IMG/VR virus record: IMGVR_UViG_3300032177_000010
Location: 1 to 64,000 of that record
Strand: one strand, 5' to 3'
Source: a virus
Length of the DNA: 64,000 nucleotides
The notes beneath the pieces are model-generated. The model did no database searches. It worked only from the letters and a program-made list of their open reading frames with translations, and had not been told where the DNA came from. Below, piece after piece: positions 26,981 through 32,922 of this stretch. The position numbers and the translations under genes are program-made. Position 1 is the first letter of the stretch. Each line of letters opens with the position of its first letter.

Positions 26981-27370
26981 GCGATTATGTGTTCTTACTC
27001 TATGACAATTAGAACACACTAAATCACATTTTTTTATTTCTATTAAACATTTCTTAAGCATTCCTAGCGCAACTAGTCTAGACACTTCAAAGAGCTTATC
27101 TTCCCTATGATCAAAATCCATAACATAGTATGGAAAATAGTTTCCACAATCTGCGCATGGACTAGCCTCTTTTAGATTTCTAATAAGTTCTCTTGTTGCG
27201 GCTTTTTGCTTAGTAGCCTTATCTATATAAGACTTTGTATTATTCTTATAATGATTTCGTATAGCTATATTCTGGCAATCTTTACAATGTGATTGAAACT
27301 TACCTAAAGACTTATTCTTAAAACTAAATTTATCTTCACTTTTATCTTGTTTACATTTAGTACATACCAT
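26966..27370 (-). CDS. HNH-type endonuclease with zinc fingers
   Basis: 134 residues. Cys pairs C-T-K-C (3-6) and C-K-D-C (~29-32) are followed by C-A-D-C (~71-74), then the HNH core D-F-D-H-R-E (~87-92) and C-S-N-C-H-R (~121-126), which supplies the closing zinc ligands and the final His. This is the small homing/intron-type or packaging-type HNH family. Lone HNH genes among phage tRNAs are often mobile. The stop codon TAA lies inside the D-arm of tRNA-Arg(TCG). Confidence 0.8.
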   Translation of the reverse strand: MVCTKCKQDKSEDKFSFKNKSLGKFQSHCKDCQNIAIRNHYKNNTKSYIDKATKQKAATRELIRNLKEASPCADCGNYFPYYVMDFDHREDKLFEVSRLVALGMLKKCLIEIKKCDLVCSNCHRVRTHNRASVV

Positions 27371-27377
27371 ATATATC

Positions 27378-27464
27378 CTAACCTGAAACAGATTCCCAAC
27401 TATACTTGTATAGAGTAAGACTTCCTACCACTACAAGTATTAAAAATACTAACAACTTTAACAT
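27378..27464 (-). CDS. 28-residue membrane peptide
   Basis: Met-Leu-Lys-Leu-Leu followed by a single hydrophobic helix (residues 4-18, L-L-V-F-L-I-L-V-V-V-G) and a short polar tail. AAGAGGAG precedes the ATG with short spacing. It fills the gap between tRNA-Gln(CTG) and the HNH gene. Too short for homology; reality is moderately likely. Confidence 0.4.
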   Translation of the reverse strand: MLKLLVFLILVVVGSLTLYKYSWESVSG

Positions 27465-27476
27465 AACTCCTCTTGT

Positions 27477-27550
27477 TGGCTGACATACTAAGAATCGAAC
27501 TTAGACCTATGGGGCCAGAACCCATCGTGCTACCATTAAACTATATGCCA
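27477..27550 (-). tRNA. tRNA-Gln(CTG)
   Basis: Acceptor TGGCATA/TATGTCA, anticodon stem ATGGG/CCCAT with loop TTCTGGC, T arm TCTAAG-TTCGATT-CTTAG, discriminator G, encoded CCA. Confidence 0.92.
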
Positions 27551-27553
27551 AGG

Positions 27554-27629
27554 TGGTCCCTCCACGGAGAATTGAACTCCGATTTACTGCCTGAGAAACA
27601 GTCGTCCTAAGCCATTAGACGATGGAGAG
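27554..27629 (-). tRNA. tRNA-Glu(CTC)
   Basis: Acceptor CTCTCCA/TGGAGGG, anticodon stem ACTGT/GCAGT with loop TTCTCAG, T arm CGGAG-TTCAATT-CTCCG, encoded CCA. Confidence 0.92.
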
Positions 27630-27705
27630 TGGTAGCCCTACATGGAATCGAACCATGTTCTCCGTGTTATCAGCGCGGCGATCTAAACCGTTAATCGATA
27701 GGGCT
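27630..27705 (-). tRNA. tRNA-Ile(GAT)
   Basis: Acceptor AGCCCTA/TAGGGCT, anticodon arm CCGCG-CTGATAA-CACGG with one C-A mismatch, T arm CATGG-TTCGATT-CCATG, encoded CCA directly abutting the 5' end of the preceding tRNA-Glu region. Confidence 0.92.
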
Positions 27706-27707
27706 AT

Positions 27708-27781
27708 TGGCGGAACATACGGGGGTCGAACCCGTCCCTTCTGATCGACAGTCAGGTATACTACCGATATACTAATGCTCC
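27708..27781 (-). tRNA. tRNA-Asp(GTC)
   Basis: Acceptor GGAGCAT/ATGTTCC, anticodon loop CTGTCGA closed by CTGA/TCAG, T arm ACGGG-TTCGACC-CCCGT, discriminator G as usual for Asp, encoded CCA. Confidence 0.92.
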
Positions 27782-27782
27782 T

Positions 27783-27857
27783 TGGTCGCGGTACTACGGT
27801 TATGATCCGTTCCTCGCTGCTCCACAGGCAACTGTGCTGCCACTACACTAAACCGCG
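27783..27857 (-). tRNA. tRNA-His(GTG), atypical
   Basis: Anticodon stem GTTGC/GCAGC with loop CTGTGGA gives GTG. The T loop reads ATCATAA instead of TTCRANY. The base before the 5' end is T facing discriminator A, instead of the G(-1):C73 pair that bacterial histidyl-tRNA synthetase requires. Acceptor CGCGGT/ACCGCG, encoded CCA. Confidence 0.8.
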
Positions 27858-27859
27858 AT

Positions 27860-27935
27860 TGGTGAGCCACCTAGGACTTGAACCTAGAACATTCAGATTA
27901 AGAGTCTGCTACTCTAACCATTGAGTTAGTGGCCC
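27860..27935 (-). tRNA. tRNA-Lys(CTT)
   Basis: Acceptor GGGCCAC/GTGGCTC, anticodon arm CAGA-CTCTTAA-TCTG, T arm CTAGG-TTCAAGT-CCTAG, discriminator A, encoded CCA. Its first base is shared with the stop codon of the upstream small gene. Confidence 0.93.
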
Positions 27936-28099
27936 TAAACTGGAATTATTATTGCTCTAACTACTTGCTTATACGAAGGAGGATTGTCTGTAATCTGCCA
28001 CGGATTTTGATTCCCAACAGCAATATCCTGCATGACTAATTCGGCCAAATAACGCTCTATGGGACCAAATGTATCGAAAGTATTATCTTCGAACATCAT
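27935..28099 (-). CDS. 54-residue hypothetical protein (possible TTG start at 28114)
   Basis: Acidic small protein (F-E-D-N-T-F-D-T-F-G-P-I-E-R-Y) with a hydrophobic C-terminal stretch (V-V-R-A-I-I-I-P-V). A GGGGGGA ribosome site fits the in-frame TTG at 28114 better, giving 59 residues. It overlaps the stop of the next upstream small gene region, suggesting coupling. The TAG stop shares a base with tRNA-Lys(CTT). Function unknown. Confidence 0.5.
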   Translation of the reverse strand: MMFEDNTFDTFGPIERYLAELVMQDIAVGNQNPWQITDNPPSYKQVVRAIIIPV

Positions 28100-28116
28100 C
28101 CAAATTCTAACCAATA

Positions 28117-28206
28117 CTATCCCCCCAAGTCTGATGCCTCCCCTAGCGTTACTGCAAGAAAATCAAATAATGCGATTACCATTAAACAGACCACTAGAAC
28201 TTCCAT
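28117..28206 (-). CDS. 29-residue membrane peptide
   Basis: Starts at 28206 after AAGGTGATAAAG. One hydrophobic helix (residues 3-20, V-L-V-V-C-L-M-V-I-A-L-F) and a short acidic tail. Followed immediately by the 54/59-residue gene, whose ribosome site overlaps its 3' end. Small single-helix peptides recur in this tRNA region. Function unknown. Confidence 0.45.
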   Translation of the reverse strand: MEVLVVCLMVIALFDFLAVTLGEASDLGG

Positions 28207-28226
28207 CTTTATCACCTTATGACTGT

Positions 28227-28301
28227 TGGTGAGTGCGGCAGGAGTCGAACCCGCAACCTATGGATTAAAAGTCCCTTACTCTACCATTGAGTTACGCACC
28301 C
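28227..28301 (-). tRNA. tRNA-Lys(TTT)
   Basis: Acceptor GGGTGCG/CGCACTC, anticodon loop CTTTTAA in a stem with one mismatch, T arm GCGGG-TTCGACT-CCTGC, discriminator A, encoded CCA. Confidence 0.92.
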
Positions 28302-28307
28302 ACGATG

Positions 28308-28622
28308 TTACTTTATTACTTCTACCTCATAATCCGGTGGAGGACTATCTGTAACTTTTACTCTTGAGCTACACTTAGGACAGGTAGCCACCTGATCTAT
28401 TTGCCCCCAAAACACTCCCTTACATCGGGGCTTCGGGCAAAATATCTGGTACATATAAACAGTATTTGTATACGACCAACTTACTGTATTTGTCATTGGG
28501 TAGTTATGATACCACCAATCTCCTGTATAAGTTGCGGTATCTGTAGTATTAATTACTGATTTATACTCTGGTTTATAGGAGTCCTTAATTACATAATTAA
28601 ACTCATAATCTTTTGCTACCAT
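28308..28622 (-). CDS. Zinc-ribbon protein of unknown function
   Basis: 104 residues from the ATG at 28622, chosen because GGAGGTAAAGGAA sits directly upstream; a longer frame would start inside tRNA-Phe. The N-terminal half is Tyr/Trp/Thr-rich and beta-like. The C-terminal half has C-P-K-P-R-C (~62-67) and C-P-K-C (~84-87), a complete four-Cys ribbon. Possibly nucleic-acid or protein binding; not recognised further. Confidence 0.6.
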   Translation of the reverse strand: MVAKDYEFNYVIKDSYKPEYKSVINTTDTATYTGDWWYHNYPMTNTVSWSYTNTVYMYQIFCPKPRCKGVFWGQIDQVATCPKCSSRVKVTDSPPPDYEVEVIK

Positions 28623-28643
28623 TTCCTTTACCTCCGATTGTTT

Positions 28644-28720
28644 TGGTGCCACGAAACGGATTTGAACCGCTGACACACTGGGCTTCAACCAACTGCTCTA
28701 CCGGGCTGAGCTATCGTGGC
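28644..28720 (-). tRNA. tRNA-Phe(GAA)
   Basis: Acceptor GCCACGA/TCGTGGC, anticodon stem GTTGG/CCAGT with loop TTGAAGC, T arm AGCGG-TTCAAAT-CCGTT, discriminator A, encoded CCA. Confidence 0.93.
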
Positions 28721-28729
28721 ATAATAAAT

Positions 28730-28805
28730 TGGCGAGGCCGGAAAGATTTGAACTTTCATCTTCCAGTTTTGGAGACTAGCATTTTGCCAATTAAACTACG
28801 TCCTC
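28730..28805 (-). tRNA. tRNA-Trp(CCA)
   Basis: Acceptor GAGGACG/CGGCCTC with one mismatch, anticodon stem CTAGT/ACTGG with loop CTCCAAA, T arm GAAAG-TTCAAAT-CTTTC, discriminator G, encoded CCA. Confidence 0.9.
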
Positions 28806-28808
28806 GCG

Positions 28809-28946
28809 TTATATTAACAGGACTAGAACTATAGTGAATAAAATTTCTACTCCTATCAAACCTGATACAAATACTTTAAACCGTTTTCGGGTTATTGCTG
28901 CACTCTCCATAAAATCTGCAAGCAACAGCCGCTCTCTATCGCACAT
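28809..28946 (-). CDS. 45-residue tail-anchored small membrane protein
   Basis: Starts at the ATG at 28946, nine bases after AGGAG; an ATG three codons upstream abuts the ribosome site. A charged N-terminal half (C-D-R-E-R-L-L, then T-R-K-R-F-K) is followed by a C-terminal hydrophobic helix (about 24-45, I-G-V-E-I-L-F-T-I-V-L-V). Lies between tRNA-Gly and tRNA-Trp. Function unknown. Confidence 0.5.
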   Translation of the reverse strand: MCDRERLLLADFMESAAITRKRFKVFVSGLIGVEILFTIVLVLLI

Positions 28947-28982
28947 TACTAACATCTCCTAGTATTAGCGGCTGGATTGATT

Positions 28983-29059
28983 TGGTACTGCGACGGAGAT
29001 TCGAACTCCGACGTTCAGTTTGGAAGACTGACATGCTAGCCGTTGAACATCACCGCAGT
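28983..29059 (-). tRNA. tRNA-Gly(TCC)
   Basis: Acceptor ACTGCGG/TCGCAGT, anticodon stem TCAGT/ACTGA with loop CTTCCAA, T arm CGGAG-TTCGAAT-CTCCG, encoded CCA. Confidence 0.92.
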
Positions 29060-29064
29060 TTAAT

Positions 29065-29394
29065 CTAGTTGTCTTGCGCCCGATTCTTGGGTAACACCCA
29101 CTCCTTTCCGAACGCTATTTCATTCTCCGTTGCAAAGAAAGCCCATGCTATGGGTAATTTATCTTCTTTAGCAATATTACACGGATTACAACTTGGAGTT
29201 GTATACGTACCTTCCAAACTCTTAGGGTATATGTGATCCCTAGTTATAAATTCTATGGTAAAGAAATTACCACAATAAGAACATTGAATCTGATTAGTCC
29301 GTTCGTGCCGAATAAAATGAAAGTCGAAGGGAAAGTTACCTGTTCTTCTTGCAGCGAACAACCACGAAGTTCGTAATCTTCGCTTCTTTCCCAT
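29065..29394 (-). CDS. HNH endonuclease
   Basis: 109 residues. C-S-Y-C-G-N-F-F (about 38-45) supplies two zinc ligands, R-D-H-I-Y-P-K-S (about 52-59) is the HNH His-containing strand, and C-N-P-C-N-I-A-K (about 69-76) closes the zinc site and gives the Asn. Small stand-alone HNH nucleases next to phage tRNA genes are typically homing endonucleases; some assist packaging. A strong AAGGAGGT lies ~50 bases upstream, with a hairpin in between. Confidence 0.82.
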   Translation of the reverse strand: MGKKRRLRTSWLFAARRTGNFPFDFHFIRHERTNQIQCSYCGNFFTIEFITRDHIYPKSLEGTYTTPSCNPCNIAKEDKLPIAWAFFATENEIAFGKEWVLPKNRAQDN

Positions 29395-29404
29395 ATCTAT
29401 TAAT

Positions 29405-29437
29405 GCTGAATTATCTCTAATTAGGGCGAAATTCAGC
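29405..29437 (-). promoter_or_regulatory. Hairpin between a strong ribosome site and the HNH start codon
   Basis: On the minus strand AAGGAGGT (29443-29450) is followed by an 8-bp inverted repeat GCTGAATT/AATTCAGC and then the HNH ATG at 29394. Folding would shorten the effective spacing from ~48 to ~15 bases, so translation of the nuclease may depend on this hairpin. Confidence 0.4.
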
Positions 29438-29462
29438 GACTTACCTCCTTAATATTAAAATT

Positions 29463-29540
29463 TGGTCGGGGTAAAAGGATTCGAACCTTCGACCTATTGC
29501 TCCCAAAGCAAGCGCTCTAACCAAGCTGAGCTACACCCCG
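29463..29540 (-). tRNA. tRNA-Pro(TGG)
   Basis: Acceptor CGGGGTG/TACCCCG, anticodon loop TTTGGGA closed by TTGC/GCAA, T arm GAAGG-TTCGAAT-CCTTT, discriminator A, encoded CCA. Confidence 0.93.
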
Positions 29541-29541
29541 A

Positions 29542-29757
29542 TTAAATATATGCCTGAATCTGCTTATAATCTGCTGTCCAATAGTCTGAAAGTTTCTTAC
29601 AGACACATCCGCGAGCATCTTTATGTGGGTCCAATCCAAAGTGTTTTAGTACACCGAACTTTTCGACGTATCCTGTAACACCTGTACCAGATACTACAGA
29701 AATTTTCAATCTACATCCGCACTCAGGACAACAAGGCCATGTATTAAACTTTATCAT
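29542..29757 (-). CDS. Small Cys-rich zinc-binding protein
   Basis: 71 residues. C-C-P-E-C-G-C (about 9-15) and G-C-V-C-K-K (about 50-55) give two Cys clusters consistent with a zinc ribbon; the C-terminus is aromatic (D-Y-W-T-A-D-Y). Stop precedes tRNA-Pro by one base, and the start abuts the upstream small gene's stop. Function unknown. Confidence 0.6.
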   Translation of the reverse strand: MIKFNTWPCCPECGCRLKISVVSGTGVTGYVEKFGVLKHFGLDPHKDARGCVCKKLSDYWTADYKQIQAYI

Positions 29758-29922
29758 CTATACACCTATTCTATACTTCTTCTTGATTTGCTGTGCCAAA
29801 CCAGCCTTAACTAATCTTTGGTAGGCTTTTCCAAAAACTCTCTCAGTATCAGAATCGTTAACTTTACATTCTCTGAGTACCTTAACCGTTGCTTCATATT
29901 TATCTATTAGTTGGTTATCCAT
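29758..29922 (-). CDS. 54-residue hypothetical helical protein
   Basis: Starts at the ATG at 29922 after GGAGTTATT, just downstream of tRNA-Arg(TCT). Charged, helical (D-N-Q-L-I-D-K-Y-E-A-T-V-K-V-L), with a basic C-terminus (Q-Q-I-K-K-K-Y-R). A longer frame would begin inside the tRNA and is not preferred. A small winged-helix-like regulator is possible but unproven. Confidence 0.55.
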   Translation of the reverse strand: MDNQLIDKYEATVKVLRECKVNDSDTERVFGKAYQRLVKAGLAQQIKKKYRIGV

Positions 29923-29939
29923 AATAACTCCTAAAGTGT

Positions 29940-30015
29940 TGGCACCCCCGGTAGGAATCGAACCTAACATCTACGGCTTAGAAGTCCGAGGCTTTATCCA
30001 TTAAGCTACGGGGGC
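29940..30015 (-). tRNA. tRNA-Arg(TCT)
   Basis: Acceptor GCCCCCG/CGGGGGT, anticodon loop CTTCTAA with an imperfect stem (TCGGA/GCCGT), T arm TTAGG-TTCGATT-CCTAC, discriminator G, encoded CCA. Its first 15 bases encode the end of the upstream glycosyltransferase-like gene, including its TAA stop. Confidence 0.9.
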
Positions 30016-30714
30016 GTAGATCATTCGTCTATAACTATTCTTAAATTCTAGGACTTCCTTCTCAGATAGATAGGTATCCCTAGAATATCTCATATTTTCT
30101 TTAACGATAGAAAGTCTCTTAATTAAATATTTTCCTACTACAGCAAGCCTTTCATCTCCTAATAAAGTATCTATATAATTAGACCTATAGTTTGAATACC
30201 CCATAGATGCATCGATAGCTAATGGAGACTTAGAAAAATCTTTAGCGGCATAAGAATTAGCAAATTTTAGTTCATATTCAATAGCCTCTAATTTAGAGAT
30301 TTTTTCAGGAAGTTTGATATCCATACTTCTAATAACTTCAGACTTCCATTTACCTAAGTAGTATTGCATATAGTTTTGCATGTAACTCATAGAGTTACCC
30401 GGAAAATCCTCAAACGATCTTACTATAAAAGTAGTATCAGTTATCTCTATCGTATCTTGAAAGAACCAAAATTCATCCAGATCAGTATTCTTTACTATGC
30501 TAGTAAGTGCTCCAATTTCACGTAGATCGGATTCTATTAGTATTACGTTTACATATTTATTAAGTTCCTCTATCCAATCTTTGGGGGCATTTTTATAGTC
30601 ATTTATAACTACGTATATAGGGTATTTACCGTATATAGGCTCTAGACTATTAAGGCATAGCCAAGTCCAGTCCTTGCCCCCACTCCATGTACAAACTACT
30701 ATACCTTGATTCAT
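30001..30714 (-). CDS. Glycosyltransferase-like protein, family A of three paralogues
   Basis: 237 residues. N-terminus N-Q-G-I-V-V-C-T-W-S-G-G; then strand-turn P-I-Y-V-V-I-N-D-Y; E-I-G-A-L (about 76-80) and F-W-F-F-Q-D-T-I-E-I (about 92-101), where Q-D-T may stand in for the DxD metal motif of GT-A enzymes. The same blocks recur at 31772-32440 and 49122-49730. The 49122 copy lies within a glycosyltransferase cassette, which supports a sugar-transfer role, but the family is not one I can name. The stop codon lies inside tRNA-Arg(TCT). Confidence 0.6.
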   Translation of the reverse strand: MNQGIVVCTWSGGKDWTWLCLNSLEPIYGKYPIYVVINDYKNAPKDWIEELNKYVNVILIESDLREIGALTSIVKNTDLDEFWFFQDTIEITDTTFIVRSFEDFPGNSMSYMQNYMQYYLGKWKSEVIRSMDIKLPEKISKLEAIEYELKFANSYAAKDFSKSPLAIDASMGYSNYRSNYIDTLLGDERLAVVGKYLIKRLSIVKENMRYSRDTYLSEKEVLEFKNSYRRMIYAPVA

Positions 30715-30721
30715 CTAATAC

Positions 30722-31093
30722 CTACTCTATTAAACTTGCGCCTACCGAATACCTTGCTTCAGCGCTACCTACTGGTGCTACTGTTACACTCCAATCATAC
30801 GGTAGAACTGTACTAAGTGCAACATTAGCCTGTGTTGTTATTCCGGGGTAAACTGTTAAGTTAGTTACACCGCTAGCAGATACAGAAGAAGAACTTAACA
30901 GATAGTACTGTTGTCCCGAAAGCCTGTCTACACCATTAAGGTGCATACCTATATCACCTGAAATAGTTGCTACAAATAAAGTTAACTTAACTCCCTTGAA
31001 TCCTTTGTTTACCTGAACAGGGCTAGTTACAGCACTTGTTCTAGTCTCCATAGGGAGTACATAAACATACTCATTAAAACCCACATAACTCAT
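30722..31093 (-). CDS. Small beta-rich virion-like protein
   Basis: 123 residues if started at the ATG at 31093, which directly touches AGGAG; the GTG at 31084 has proper spacing and may be the real start. Val/Ser/Thr-rich beta strands throughout (V-K-L-T-L-F-V-A-T-I-S-G-D-I, then V-T-N-L-T-V-Y-P-G). No motif. The composition resembles capsid decoration or tail-tip proteins. Follows tRNA-Leu(TAG). Confidence 0.5.
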   Translation of the reverse strand: MSYVGFNEYVYVLPMETRTSAVTSPVQVNKGFKGVKLTLFVATISGDIGMHLNGVDRLSGQQYYLLSSSSVSASGVTNLTVYPGITTQANVALSTVLPYDWSVTVAPVGSAEARYSVGASLIE

Positions 31094-31106
31094 CTCCTAA
31101 AAATTT

Positions 31107-31183
31107 TGGTGGCCTCGGAGAGATTCGAACTCTCAACCTCTTGGTCCTAAGCCAAGCGCCTCTACCAATTGGGCTACGAGGCC
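31107..31183 (-). tRNA. tRNA-Leu(TAG), type I structure
   Basis: Acceptor GGCCTCG/CGAGGCC, anticodon stem CTTGG/CCAAG with loop CTTAGGA, five-base variable loop AGGTT, T arm GAGAG-TTCGAAT-CTCTC, discriminator A, encoded CCA. Bacterial leucine tRNAs normally have a long variable arm, which is missing here. Confidence 0.85.
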
Positions 31184-31192
31184 AAAATTTGT

Positions 31193-31663
31193 TTACCAAT
31201 CAAATACATCCATTAATAATCTTATCGCTCTAAATATGCGATATGTAAAAATTGTTAGAACTAATAGTGTTAAGGAGAAGATGACTCCTAATATTATTAG
31301 GGACTCTATTAATTGGTTATTAACTTCAATAAGAGCAGCATTCTCATTAATTAATTCTGTATTATTAATTATTAATTCTTTTATAGCTAAATCTAGTTCT
31401 TCATCTGTAGGTATAGATGGCTCTGGTGTGGGTACGGCTGTTGGTATAGCAGTAGGTATTACCGTTGGTATAACCGTAGGCTCTGGCGTCACTATAACTG
31501 TCGGCTCAGGAGTAACCGGAGCAGGAGTTACAATAGGTTCAGGAGTAAAGTACGGTGTTTCTACTGGTGGCCCGCCTACATCAGCAAGCACGTTACTAAG
31601 AAAGAAGAATCCTACTAGGATACCTATTACAAAGAATATTGCTAATCTGGTTGACTTTTTCAT
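31193..31663 (-). CDS. Membrane protein with Pro/Thr/Glu-rich repeat linker
   Basis: 156 residues. N-terminal signal-anchor (about 6-27, L-A-I-F-F-V-I-G-I-L-V-G), then a TPEP/VTPEPTVIPT repeat region (about 38-85), an acidic helix with N-N-T-E-L-I-N-E-N (about 86-120) and a second membrane helix (about 121-145, L-I-I-L-G-V-I-F-S-L-T-L-L). The Pro/Thr/Glu spacers are like those of exported bacterial cell-wall proteins and recur in the lipoprotein-like gene at 63776. Two anchors with an extracytoplasmic linker suggest an envelope protein, perhaps in superinfection exclusion or lysis. Confidence 0.6.
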   Translation of the reverse strand: MKKSTRLAIFFVIGILVGFFFLSNVLADVGGPPVETPYFTPEPIVTPAPVTPEPTVIVTPEPTVIPTVIPTAIPTAVPTPEPSIPTDEELDLAIKELIINNTELINENAALIEVNNQLIESLIILGVIFSLTLLVLTIFTYRIFRAIRLLMDVFDW

Positions 31664-31687
31664 ATGGTCCCCCTACATCGTTATTTT

Positions 31688-31764
31688 TGGTCCCCCCGGT
31701 CAGATTTGAACTGACACGTTATCGGGTTTGAGCCGATAGCCTCTACCAATTGGGCTACGGAGGG
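31688..31764 (-). tRNA. tRNA-Leu(CAA), type I structure
   Basis: Acceptor CCCTCCG/CGGGGGG, anticodon stem ATCGG/CCGAT with loop CTCAAAC, short variable loop AACGT, T arm GTCAG-TTCAAAT-CTGAC, discriminator A, encoded CCA. Its D arm is identical to that of the tRNA-Leu(TAG) at 31107, so the two are paralogues. Confidence 0.85.
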
Positions 31765-31771
31765 GTTGACA

Positions 31772-32440
31772 TTATTCAGAAAGAACTGCCGACCACCTAA
31801 GGTTGGGTAGTATAGGACAGTAAATTTCGTACTCTAGAGACTTCCTTTTAACTATATACGGATTACCTAGAACTAAATTCTTCCTATTAAATTTATAATC
31901 ATATGTATTAGTTGGATTAGCATTACCCCAATTCTCAAATAATACCTTGACTGGTTGGCCCTCAAGTATTTCAGCAACTTTATTATACATTCTAGGCAGG
32001 GTTATTAATTCATGATAGATAGCATCTATCTTATTGAGACAAACTGGAAGAGTAATCTGGTTTAATACTTCTCTTCTATATTTACCAAGATAGCAATGCC
32101 ATCCCGGTCCAAATGAAACGCTCTTACCATAACTATTAAACATACTATCAAAGATAGTAATGTCTTTAATCTCTAGTGTATCTTGAATTAGAATCCACTC
32201 ATCAAAATCAGTTAAAGCCATCATGGCTTCCAAGCCCCCGACTTCCCATCGGTTTCCCTGTACTGGAAGCGTAAAATAATTATTTACCAACCACTTGAGA
32301 GTATCCACATCCTCAGATGCTTCTACTTCATTTATAATAACTACTACTTGTTTACTATAATCTTTAAGAGATGTTTCTAGTAACTCTTTAGCTAGATGTA
32401 TTGTTCCTGCCCAAGTTACTAGGGCTATTGCTTGTTTCAT
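31772..32440 (-). CDS. Glycosyltransferase-like protein, family A of three paralogues
   Basis: 222 residues from the ATG at 32440 (GGAGTTAAT upstream); a longer frame starts inside tRNA-Leu(TAA). It shares the family blocks: Q-A-I-A-L-V-T-W-A-G at the N-terminus, V-V-V-I-I-N-E (about 33-39), E-V-G-G-L-E-A-M, W-I-L-I-Q-D-T-L-E-I (about 92-101), Y-L-G-K-Y-R-R-E and a C-terminal N-P-Y-I-V-K-R-K. Compared with the copy at 30001 the acceptor half differs, suggesting different substrates. No membrane segment. Confidence 0.6.
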   Translation of the reverse strand: MKQAIALVTWAGTIHLAKELLETSLKDYSKQVVVIINEVEASEDVDTLKWLVNNYFTLPVQGNRWEVGGLEAMMALTDFDEWILIQDTLEIKDITIFDSMFNSYGKSVSFGPGWHCYLGKYRREVLNQITLPVCLNKIDAIYHELITLPRMYNKVAEILEGQPVKVLFENWGNANPTNTYDYKFNRKNLVLGNPYIVKRKSLEYEIYCPILPNLRWSAVLSE

Positions 32441-32457
32441 ATTAACTCCAAAAGATT

Positions 32458-32541
32458 TGGTAGCGGTGGAGAGATTCGAACTCTCATGCCCGAAGGCAGT
32501 TGATTTTAAGTCAACCGTGTATGCCATTCCACCACGCCGCC
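32458..32541 (-). tRNA. tRNA-Leu(TAA)
   Basis: Type II tRNA of 84 nt. Anticodon stem GTTGA/TCAAC with loop CTTAAAA, variable arm TGCC-TTC-GGGCA, T arm GAGAG-TTCGAAT-CTCTC, acceptor GGCGGCG/CACCGCT with one mismatch, encoded CCA. Confidence 0.92.
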
Positions 32542-32543
32542 AT

Positions 32544-32585
32544 TGTGTGGGAAGCAGGAAGTACCACTAGCTGCCTCCCACACAC
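32544..32585. repeat. Long inverted repeat next to tRNA-Leu(TAA)
   Basis: About 14 bp of stem (TGTGTGGGAAGCAG pairing with CTGCCTCCCACACA, one G-T on the RNA) around a 14-base loop. No T-run follows on either strand. It starts three bases from the 5' end of the tRNA on the transcribed side, so it may be a processing signal or an attenuator at the end of the 32629 gene's message. Confidence 0.5.
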
Positions 32586-32628
32586 ATACTATAACATATT
32601 CATATAGGGAAGTTCAACTCTCCTTTAA

Positions 32629-32922
32629 TTAATATACTCTATCTATAACTTCAAAGCCTTTGGTCTGTGCAATTTCTCGCCCCGAACCATCGGCTCCCCA
32701 AGCCTCGTACTCATACCATCCGATTATAGGGGGTCGATATATATAGTATTGATATCCAGAAGCAGTAATCAAATCTGCCCCCGAATATGTTACGATATTT
32801 CCTACCGGGTCTTTTATACTTAATCTAGATTGATATGGATTCATTGGCAAATTATTCTGATCATAAAATTCTAAGCGTAACTCAGGAGTTCCGCCTAGGA
32901 CGTAAACGTTCGGATTTGTCAT
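32629..32922 (-). CDS. Small immunoglobulin-like virion protein candidate
   Basis: 97 residues of alternating beta strands: L-R-L-E-F-Y-D, R-L-S-I-K-D-P-V-G-N-I-V-T-Y, Y-E-Y-E-A-W-G-A-D-G. The last resembles the end of Big/Ig-like domains found on phage tails. Follows the giant repeat gene by 11 bases in the same operon. Likely a minor tail or decoration protein. Confidence 0.5.
   Translation of the reverse strand: MTNPNVYVLGGTPELRLEFYDQNNLPMNPYQSRLSIKDPVGNIVTYSGADLITASGYQYYIYRPPIIGWYEYEAWGADGSGREIAQTKGFEVIDRVY

Noticed and set aside
28623-28688. Upstream extension of the 28308 gene into tRNA-Phe
   Set aside because: A strong GGAGGTAAAGGAA directly precedes the ATG at 28622. The same logic set the starts of the genes at 29758 and 31772 downstream of tRNAs.
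31107-31183. Amber suppressor tRNA
   Set aside because: The anticodon reads 5'-TAG-3', which pairs with CTA (Leu); a suppressor of TAG stops would need CTA. Genes in the window also end with normal TAA, TAG and TGA stops.
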